Shown here in pieces: positions 56,601 through 64,000 of a stretch of 64,000 nt of DNA. This DNA comes from Eucommia ulmoides. Taxonomy: Eukaryota; Streptophyta; Magnoliopsida; Garryales; Eucommiaceae. Positions within the stretch are counted from its first letter, which is position 1, and every line of letters begins with the position of its first letter. A program made the translations under genes and the position numbers. The stretch lies in contig CM028326.1 in assembly GCA_016647705.1 (NCBI GenBank), forward strand, positions 4,960,001 through 5,024,000, read 5' to 3'. The notes under the pieces are model-generated. The model was not told where the DNA came from. It saw only the letters and a program-made list of their open reading frames with translations, and searched no databases.

Positions 56601-58724
56601 ACAGTTTCCCCAAAAAATGATTTGTTTGAAAAATAAGAGAGAGAAGTCTAAATCTTTATTAGGGGATTCCGTCTTATGTTTAGTGGAATAATGAAATGAC
56701 AAAATATTCTTATAACCATATGTTTAGCACAACCCATTTTTCATCTAAAATCATTAACAATATCAAATGTGTAAGTTAGCAAACCTCAAGGTTCACGTAG
56801 ACACCTACACCATACTTTAAGGACCAAAAATATATTTTCCCTTTATTAATTTGGTACAATTTTTAGGACCTTCCATTAACCATCCCATAATAAAATTTAG
56901 TTAGTTAAATGCAAATGTAAAATTTAAAGTGTACAAAAGAGAGAAAATCGTTTATGATTGTTTAGACATGTGATTAGAAGACTCATAGAAGTATCAGTGA
57001 GAAAATGTGATTTACTTCAAGTGCGGGGACTACAAGAGGGAGAGGTAAATCTAAGAAGACTTAGGACGAAATTGTTGAAATTGATTTGATGGCATTAAAC
57101 TTGACTGAGGGAATGACCCTTGATCAATCATTATAGTGTAAACGGATTCATGTAGCCCACACTATGATCATTATTATCATTACATTCATATCAATTTTCA
57201 AAAAATAAAATTCAGTTCTTAATTTTAACCTAAATTCGGCCGCATATTAAGTCATGCAATTCAGAGACTAAAGAGGCGGCCAAGACAATATAAACATGGC
57301 CGAGTCATAGCAATATATACCTGTTCTGTCTATGGCGGAAAGGCTGTCTAGTGACTGAAGCAGCAGATGAGTCTTGAAATGGAACAATGTCTTCACCATC
57401 AACACCAGAAGTAAAAGTCGGCACTGAAGAAGACAAACCAATAATGAACAATTCAGAATATATATGTGTGTGTGTGTAAATATATTACCGATCAAACATG
57501 AGACAAATAAAATACCTGAAATTGAATTCGATTCAACCTCGTTTGGCACCACGGCACGACTTGAAGATAACTCCTGTTGTTTGTGCGTCCTCTCTTCATC
57601 GTCTAGAATTTCCTGTTGTCCCACGGCACGACTTGAAGATAACTCCTGTTGTTTGTGCGTCCTCTCTTCATCGTCTAGAATTTCCTGTTGTCGCATCCTT
57701 ATTTTTGCTTCTATAACCCTTTGTTCTTCCTATATTATGGATTTAAAAAGACAGTGAATAATAGCAAAAATCAATATCGAAAAACAAAGTCCCAAATCAT
57801 TTCAAGAAATGAAGAATGTCTTACGATTTGCTCCATCCCTTTTTCCTCCTTTGTTTTCACACCTCGATACTCCACGGCATAATTTGAGGTTTTACAAAAA
57901 GGACACCTTTTATCATTAAGGGATTTAACCTTAAAATACAATGTTCAAAGAAAAAAATAACAATAATACGGGCAAAAATATATTGTGAAATGTCAAAGGA
58001 TACTGAGTAGGCCGACTTGAATTAGGAGTCTTCATTTGAAGAAAACACTCTGGAAATTGAGGAGATTAAAACAAGTTAAAATAAGAATGAAATTTCATCA
58101 TTATATAGAGATTGCACGGGTAAAATACCTGTACAAATGCCTTTTGTGCAACATCTTGATCGATTGAGACTTGGATAATACTGAAAAGATTTGAAAATTA
58201 AAGGATAATGAAACAGATTCTCATGTATAACTGAAAATCAAACTCATATTATCAGTTTTATCAGGATTAAACTCATAAATCATAGTAATTAACACATCAA
58301 AATGAGATAATTTGATCAACATTCTTGTTTTTTTAATGTAAAATTGGTACCAAAGATGAAGAACATTCAAAAACTCATGCAGAACCCATATGAGCATGCA
58401 AATTCTCCAGCAACACTAATTATAGCAATTCATTCCTCGATTTCTCGGAAACAAAGCACAAATAGAGAACAAAACCGACGCCGAATTTGAAGAAGAACGA
58501 TATGAAACAGCAAAAAGGAAGAACAAACAAACCAAGAAGCAAATAGGACATTCCTCGAGTTCATGGCCGCAATCATCGTCTCCGGGATAGCACGGGGCGA
58601 GTTTGGAGTCGAGTATGAGCTTCCTAAGCTTCTTCTGATCCACATCCTTGTGCTGGTAAAGCCCCTGCGGCCGCGTATACTTGTCGTCCACCACTTGCCG
58701 CCGCCGGCCCAACTTATTCCCCAT
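53700..58724 (-). CDS. DA2: E3 ubiquitin ligase DA2-like (RING, GW2 family)
   Basis: Eight exons: complement(join(53700..54356,54442..54508,57321..57423,57516..57729,57825..57906,58004..58049,58129..58180,58533..58724)); every junction is GT-AG and phase fits, giving 470 aa. Residues 1-55 start [20 protein letters not shown] and [17 protein letters not shown]-like finger 59-101 ([36 protein letters not shown]; Cys 59, 62, 74/75, 80, 83, 98, 101); coiled, charged linker 113-185; [15 protein letters not shown] at 238-252; tail [19 protein letters not shown] then ...VAWQ. This is the layout of Arabidopsis DA2 and rice GW2, which ubiquitinate the peptidase DA1 and limit cell number in organs and seeds. 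It is longer than DA2 (~400 aa) because of an exact 24-residue duplication (138-161/162-185) and Ser/Asn- and Glu-rich inserts in exon 8. Intron 6 (2.8 kb) holds transposon sequence. Cytosolic/nuclear, no signal peptide. Confidence 0.93.
54556..54718. mobile_element. Small MITE-like segment in DA2 intron 6
   Basis: Inverted GTTCTGCTCC / GGAACAGAAC motifs and an end CAAACACCACCTTAAGG; TAA/TTA at the two borders could be a 3-bp TSD of a PIF/Harbinger-type element. It begins ~50 bp upstream of exon 7. Boundaries are uncertain. Confidence 0.4.
55125..55960. mobile_element. Degenerate transposon in DA2 intron 6
   Basis: CAGTGTTGTAAAAGGCAGGG at ~55122 resembles the TIR of plant hAT-like elements that end in GCCTTTTACAACACTG; the interior has GCCCTAGGCGTACG-type subterminal repeats (55735-55900), including a ~38-bp tandem duplicate containing CCCTAGACCCTAGGCGTACG. 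The right terminus is missing or unrecognisable. Confidence 0.45.
56398..56850. mobile_element. MITE, ~450 bp (family copy 3), in DA2 intron 6
   Basis: Imperfect TIRs GGGAAAATGACATTTTTGAT and ACCAAAAATATATTTTCCC; inner GTGGAATAATGAAATGAC, CACAACCCATTTTTCATCTA and CGTAGACACCTACACC match the copies at 6265 and 12797. Confidence 0.68.
57549..57692. repeat. Exact 72-bp tandem duplication in DA2 exon 5
   Basis: 57549-57620 and 57621-57692 appear identical base for base. Being 72 bp, it adds 24 codons ([20 protein letters not shown] then RAV) without a frameshift, right after the RING-proximal helix EAKIRMR. Confidence 0.95.
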
Positions 58725-59335
58725 CGCAAACCACAAATTCAAAAAACGACCAATTCAAAACCCTAATTTTTCACATTACTCGACGACCCTTCACTTCCGC
58801 CTGACAAAATCCTCCACGCGCAAGAATGGCCTACACACCCTGCAAAATCAACACAAAAATTAATCGAAAACCCAAGAACGCATTAAGAAAAAAACCAAAT
58901 TCGGAATTGGGAAACACACATTCGACGAAAAATCGAATTGGGATCGAGCGAACGAACGAGCCGGTGGGGGCGACGTCCAAAATTAGAGAGAGAAAGCGGG
59001 CAGAAAAGGGTTGGAAGGGGAATGGAGAAGATCGAGAGATTTGTAGAGGAGAAGAGGGAACAAGATCAGCACTTTATCTGATACGTATACAGGAATATGC
59101 ATCGATATATTTCATACAAACACATATTTTTATGTAATTTTTGATTTTCTTTAGTAATTAATAATTGTAATTATGTGTTTGTTGTTTGTTTCTTTCGGCG
59201 CTTTTGGTCTATCCGACGGAAACTTTAGAGAGAGGAGAGAGAACATCAACGAAGCGAAGTAAAGAACGGACGGTGGAGTAGTAGGCCGGGAAAGAATCGC
59301 CGGGAAGAGAGAGAAAGAGAGAGGATTAAAGGCAA
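58725..59335 (-). promoter_or_regulatory. 5' leader region of DA2-like gene, probable leader intron
   Basis: The leader next to the ATG extends to a clear acceptor TTGATTTTGCAG ending at 58840, so there is likely an intron in the 5' UTR; the donor may be near 58915-58925 (GAAT/GTGTGT) but is weak. Upstream are TC-rich (minus-strand) tracts at 58980-59045 and 59225-59330, typical of plant leaders and core promoters. I found no definite TATA box. Confidence 0.55.
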
Positions 59336-59872
59336 GTCCTGATCCACAATTGTCAACGCGCTATCATGATGCGTGCCCCAAATAACCTTTTAGGTTGTTA
59401 AGGCCTTCATTATTTTAAAATCTAAATCATTGAGTTCCGTGGGTTGAATACCGTAAAGAAACTAGCGTATAATCCGTATACGACTGTAAAAAAAAAAAAA
59501 ATTGAACCTAAAAAAATTGACATTACATGTATCACACTTCAATATTAATTAACATTTTAATACCATCACCAACAAACACTCTACGTTACACATAAAACAC
59601 AATCAGTATTCAATAACACAAAAATTTGGCAATTAAAATTATTGAGTTCCATAGGTTGAGTAGTGTAAAGAAATTTAAAATTAGTAAATTGAGATGTTAC
59701 AAGTTCAATTTCAATCATTTATATTTTTAAGTTAAATTTATAGCATTAAAATATTTTTTTTCCAAATTTATTAATAATTATCAAAAAAAAATTACTCCCG
59801 TACTTTTAGAACAAACATATAGGAAGGAAATTATTTTTAGATTTTTTATGTTCAAAGTTTTTAAGGTAGAAA
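59336..59872. other. AT-rich intergenic region upstream of DA2
   Basis: No open frame or terminal repeat recognised. ATTGAGTTCCRTRGGTTGAA occurs twice (59431 and 59641) with GTAAAGAAA after each, a hint of an old duplication. Confidence 0.35.
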
Positions 59873-60512
59873 GTAAAGCCGTGTTTGGTAAAATTTCTAT
59901 TTTTCTATTTTTACTCTTATAAAAATGGGATGAGATGTTCTCAATAGTTCTGAGAACAAATTTGAGTTTGGAATCGACAGTTTTTTTAAAATTATTTCAT
60001 ACTTTATGAGAATAAAGTCATAGAAACACGTTCCGATCCAACATTAATTTTCATATTATATTTTTTTTTTAATTTTTTTTTGAATGTAAATAATAGACAT
60101 ATTTCTTTAGTACAATCAATCTTCACAAAATATAGTAAAATAAAAACACATATAAAAGATTAATTACAACTAAATAAAATAATTATGGGAAAATAATTTA
60201 TTGTGTTTCTCTTGACCTAAATTGATCAATAAAAGGAAAGAAAAATTATTTCTATGTATTTGAGGGTAACAAAGTTTGAAGGGTGGATCTCATTAAAAAT
60301 GAAAAAAAATACTTACCTTGAAATGAGATTAAGTTATAAATGAATGATTTTTTTTCTTCTCAAAATCCCAAAAATTTGGGATTGATCTCGAATTTTTGGG
60401 AATATTTGAGAGTAAAAACACGTTAGTCAAACATGTTTATGTTCTTAAATTTCAAATTTTTGAGGGCAAAAACAAAAAATTGGAAGCAAAAATACTAAAC
60501 AAATGCTACTTA
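59873..60512. mobile_element. MITE-like element, ~640 bp
   Basis: Left AGCCGTGTTTGGTAAAATTTC and right AATACTAAACAAATGCTAC are loosely inverted, with TAA bordering each side as a possible TSD. Inner inverted ACACGTT and GGGAAT/ATTTTTGGGA motifs. Same TTTGGTAA style as the PIF/Harbinger MITEs here but more decayed. Confidence 0.45.
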
Positions 60513-60529
60513 AATTATTGTACTAGTTT

Positions 60530-61545
60530 TCATGGAACATGAGTACATTTTCGGCTCATGGATTGTGTCTCACATCAATGGTTTGAAATGGCGAAACATA
60601 ATTTAAAACCTTTTAAAGTGTTCATTGGACGAGCGATTCAAGTAATCTAGCAACGTAACGCGTGATTATTAAGTTAAGTTGACTAATAATAATCAACAAA
60701 CAATCTCAAATCATTTGTTACCTTGTACTAACAATACAAATCTGACAGAAAATTTAATTGTACCTCAATCTAATTAATCGAATCCAACATTTTGATATTA
60801 ACTAAATCGTGGTTGACTTTCATAAATGAATAGTTATAAAACTTTCAATAAATAGTAACGTGAGTATCTTTTCTGCTCATATATTGAACATGTAAGGTAC
60901 AATTTGAGAGTCTGAAATCAATGGTTTGAAATCGTAAAAGCCTAATTTAGGACCTTTTAAACTGTTAATTTGGAGAACCAATTCTAGTAATCTTGCAACG
61001 TAACCCATGGTTATTAAGTTAAGTTGACTAATAATGATCAATAAGTAATCTGAAATCACATTTTCATAACCTATTATCCTGTACATATAATAAAAATCTA
61101 ACATAAAATCTGATTGTACTTTAATCTAATTAATCGAATCCAACGTCTTGATATTAATTGAATCGTGTTGATTTTCATAAGTGAATCGTTATAAAACTTT
61201 TCAATAAATAGTAACCTGACTACCTTTTCTGTTCATGGATTGAACATGTCAAGGTACAATTTGAGAGTCTCAAGTCATTAGTTTGAAATGTAAAAAAACC
61301 TTTTAAATTGTTCATTGGATGAGCTATTCGAGTGATCTGGTAACGTACGCTTATTAAGTTAAGTTGACTAATAATAATCAATGAGTGATCTCAAATCATA
61401 TTTGAATAACTCGTTATCCTGCACGGATAATAAAATTTTGACAGAAAATCTGATTATACTTTAATCTAATTGATCAAATCTAACATCTTGATATTAACTA
61501 AATCATGTTGACTTTCATAATCAATTGTTATGAATTTTTTTAATA
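60530..61545. repeat. 340-bp tandem repeat, three copies
   Basis: TTATTAAGTTAAGTTGACTA occurs near 60667, 61011 and 61351 (spacing 344 and 340), and GATTGAACATG, CTAATTAATCGAATCCAAC and CTTGATATTAACTAAATCGT recur at the same register. The copies differ by scattered substitutions and small indels. Non-coding. Confidence 0.85.
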
Positions 61546-61578
61546 AATGTTTTATTTATTTTTGAATTTCTCAATTGT

Positions 61579-61579
61579 A

Positions 61580-61620
<41 letters not shown>

Positions 61621-61800
61621 CCCATGAGTGTCTTTACACCCACACAGAGTGTGAGACTAATTTCGTTCGGAGTGCGTAACTGCTCTTCCCAACAAATACT
61701 TTTTCGCAGGCTCAAACTCCTACTTTGCAGAGATCTCTCAATTGTTTTAACTCAAACATGCTTCACACCCGAGTTACACTGTGTCCATATTTCTCAATTG
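61579..61800. repeat. Poly-T run and dispersed repeat copy
   Basis: A 39-base T run is followed by GTGTCTTTACACCCACACAG, TTCGTTCGGAGTGCGTAAC, TACTTTTTCGCAGGCTCAAA and ACTCAAACATGCTTCACACC, related to 41820-42095 and 43255-43430. The poly-T would be the poly(A) tail of a retroposed copy on the minus strand. Confidence 0.5.
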
Positions 61801-62818
61801 TATTAAAAAAGCAAAGTGAAATATATATATAAAAATTATTTTGTTTCATAAAAATTGCATAAGTAAAATCTTTGGGTGAAGGCATCTTTTTTGAAAAAGC
61901 TGCATGTGTCATACTACTTGAAAGCATTAGGTAAGGAAAAAGAAATTAAAAGGGAAAAAAACAGCCTTTAAATAGAAATTTTATCTCCTTTTTTTTTTTT
62001 TTTTTTTCCATATCTTCTGAAAATTTGTGTTTTGCTTTTTAAGTGCAGAATTACTAACTAGTGAAAGAGAGGGCATTTTAAGGTCTGTTTGGCCCAGATT
62101 GATGTTAAAGTATAGTTGTGTGCCATACCCTTTATTCTATGTCCCTTGACCCTTTTATGTATTTTGTTTTTCCCAAAAAAAATATTTTCTTTTTCAATTA
62201 AAATTAATTCACCTTACAAGATATATATTTCACCATAAAAGATTATTTTTTTTAAATTAATTTTCTAAAGAATATTGAATTCAATATACAAATACTGTGT
62301 CGCATTCAATATTATCATGTATGCATGAGTAACGGAGTTATTTTACGTTCAATATTAGTAACTGCATGTATGTTTCATTACAAAAATTATAGTATATTTA
62401 ATAATTTAACCCAAAACAATTGCACCAACATTGTTGCATGAATGAAATAAAGATCGATTTTTATATCGTTTTTGAAACTCATGTTCCTAATTTAGAATTT
62501 TTATTTAGTTTATGATTGAGATATAAAATACTTTCAATATAAGGTGTGTGGTGATGAGTTTGACTTGCTAGCTAGTGTGGCAAGAGCAATATCGATATTT
62601 GGTCCCTTGAGCATAATGAGATGTGTTTTCTCTCTTAGAAGATCGGAAATGACATAAGATCGGAAATGACATTGTCAGGGGAAGATATCTCGCTCATGTA
62701 TAGTATTACGGCGTGCTAGGGGGAAGGGCTAAAATTTTGACTTGGGGGCCATCAGGAACTATATCAGACGCATCTCATTTCGGTAACTTGTGTAGAAAAT
62801 AAAGTCCTCAAAATATTT
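61801..62818. other. Intergenic, nothing assigned
   Basis: AT-rich. A perfect 18-19-bp tandem repeat AAGATCGGAAATGACAT at ~62638-62672 is the only structure noted. Confidence 0.4.
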
Positions 62819-63058
62819 TCAGACAGGTTTAGAAAGAGTCAATTGATACCACACGATATTAATATGAGACAAAATATTGTCAATGGATTGTCCAGTCTCT
62901 TGACGCATGTTGTGGAGGGTGGAAAGAAAGTGATACGGATGTGAAAAATTGGCCTTGGCGTAGCGGTGGGTGAGAAGATCCCAAACTTCTTTGGCGGTCT
63001 CAAATTTACCAAACTGAATTTCGACAGATGAGATTATTATAGCATGGAACCATGTGAG
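62819..63058 (-). pseudogene. Copia Gag fragment (UBN2 domain)
   Basis: Minus strand, no ATG: LTWFHAIIISSVEIQFGKFE, TAKEVWDLLTHRYAKANFSH, PYHFLSTLHNMRQETGQSID and NILSHINIVWYQLTLSKPV, then a stop. This is the Retrotran_gag_2/UBN2 pattern of Ty1-copia Gag (the W-D-L-L-x-x-R-Y and Q-x-x-x-S-I-x-x-Y-like spacing). About 80 codons remain; no flanking LTR seen. Confidence 0.65.
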
Positions 63059-64000
63059 AATTTAGTGATTTTTACTATCTTAGTACACGGGCAAGGTGCT
63101 AACGTGATATATGACAATGCAGACTGGGCGCTGATATGGCGCTGACACGGTCTCCCTACAACTGTTCTATGTTGACATGGAAATTAATGTGGCAATTGAC
63201 GTGGCGTTGATTAGATGATGCGGTTGTTACGTGTTAATTTGTTGATGTGGTGAATACAACTATACCGACGTGCAAGGAAGGTGGCATTGATGTGTTTCTA
63301 ATGTGGCAATGGTTGGATGATGATGTGGTGATGGTCTGGATGCTATCGTGTCTTGGGCTAACGTGGCAGCACTAGGAACGTGGAAACCTAGATCGGAGCT
63401 ACAGGATCATTACGTACGTGAGCGCACATGCGGAGTCGGATTAAGCTTTAGTTGGTAGCGGTGGCTTTGTCTCAGAGAGTAGATTTTGATGGTATGTTTG
63501 ATGTTGATGGTAAGGCAACAACGAGGGTTGTAGAGCTCGACGAAGTTGAAAGCAAAGTTGAACCTTCTCGTGGTGCGTAATGGTACGGTTTGCCTTCGTT
63601 TCGATGGCGTTGGACTCGTCTTTTCGAGAGGAGTTTGGTAGTAGTTTCGGATTTTGTGTTTTGGGTTGATGAACGATGATACAAATGTTAAAGGCAACGA
63701 CAATAAAAAAAAAAAAAAAAATTGGGTTAAAGATTGCAGAATTATAGTACAAACAAAGGCCAAAAAAAAATTATTGTAGAATGATTAAAACACATAATAT
63801 TGAGAAAATATACAAGAATACATTGAGATATAAGAAAACAATTTTTCTGTATAGCTCTATAAAAATATTTATATGTAGACAATGATTAAAATTTTGAGTA
63901 TTAAAATCATATATGTTAATATGATTAAGAAAATATAATATTGAACTTATGAAAGAAGTAGATACACGTGCCAGGGGAGCGTGGGTGTGAAGTGTTGTGT
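63059..64000. repeat. GAYGTGGCR-rich region and unassigned end of window
   Basis: Between 63100 and 63370 variants of GACGTGGC, GATGTGGTG and AATGTGGCAA recur about a dozen times, at irregular 15-40-bp spacing. 63410-63760 gives only spurious frames on the minus strand. Possibly the 5' part of the copia element whose Gag fragment lies at 62819-63058. The last 240 bp show nothing recognisable. Confidence 0.4.

Noticed and set aside
58735-59137. Plus-strand frames upstream of DA2
   Set aside because: Antisense to the DA2 5' leader and promoter; no homologous domain.

Overview
This window is nuclear DNA of a flowering plant, very probably a eudicot. It is AT-rich. Its two genuine genes are plant families: a chloroplast polyphenol oxidase and an intron-containing DA2/GW2-type RING ubiquitin ligase. 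Most of the rest is a layered deposit of plant transposons (hAT, Helitron, Mutator-like, PIF/Harbinger MITEs, Ty1-copia and long Ty3-gypsy-like solo LTRs). I cannot name the species. Coordinates of elements rest on target-site duplications (TSDs) and terminal repeats read by eye; no database search was run.

Layout. 1-5094: a short hAT-type element (5-4140) sits inside a decayed Helitron Rep gene and was itself invaded by a 3.5-kb hAT element (345-3849) carrying a BED-finger transposase with an internal deletion. 5087-26660: an old tandem duplication. Copy A (5087-8970) holds a UDP-glycosyltransferase gene fragment split by a solo LTR. Copy B (9594-26660) has the same backbone inflated by two related Mutator-like elements (10104-12098 and 13490-18306), a 2.7-kb solo LTR and a reverse-oriented copia element (18740-26268) that carries further insertions. 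27851-34777: a second member of the same copia family with both LTRs, forward strand, coding region decayed. 35982-37766: intact intronless polyphenol oxidase gene on the minus strand, with TATA box and poly(A) signal. 38800-53600: repeat-rich intergenic DNA with a decayed gypsy-like LTR, a fold-back element, a second short hAT element (44859-45369), a PIF/Harbinger MITE (48744-49299) and an internally deleted copia element (49455-52699). 53700-58724: the eight-exon DA2-like gene on the minus strand, with an inferred 5'-leader intron further upstream. 59340-64000: MITE, a 340-bp tandem repeat, and a copia gag fragment.

The two host genes are independent of one another. Polyphenol oxidase is a thylakoid-lumen copper enzyme of phenolic browning and defence; DA2-type ligases restrict organ and seed size. 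The main unusual signals are: (1) hairpins with different but still complementary stems in the leaders of both copia elements; (2) an array of GTTAACGTTAAC palindromes at about 44-bp spacing, with a roughly 88-bp higher-order period, inside a Mutator-like element; (3) an exact in-frame 72-bp tandem duplication in a DA2 coding exon; (4) a 170-bp segment almost unchanged between the otherwise decayed duplicate copies.
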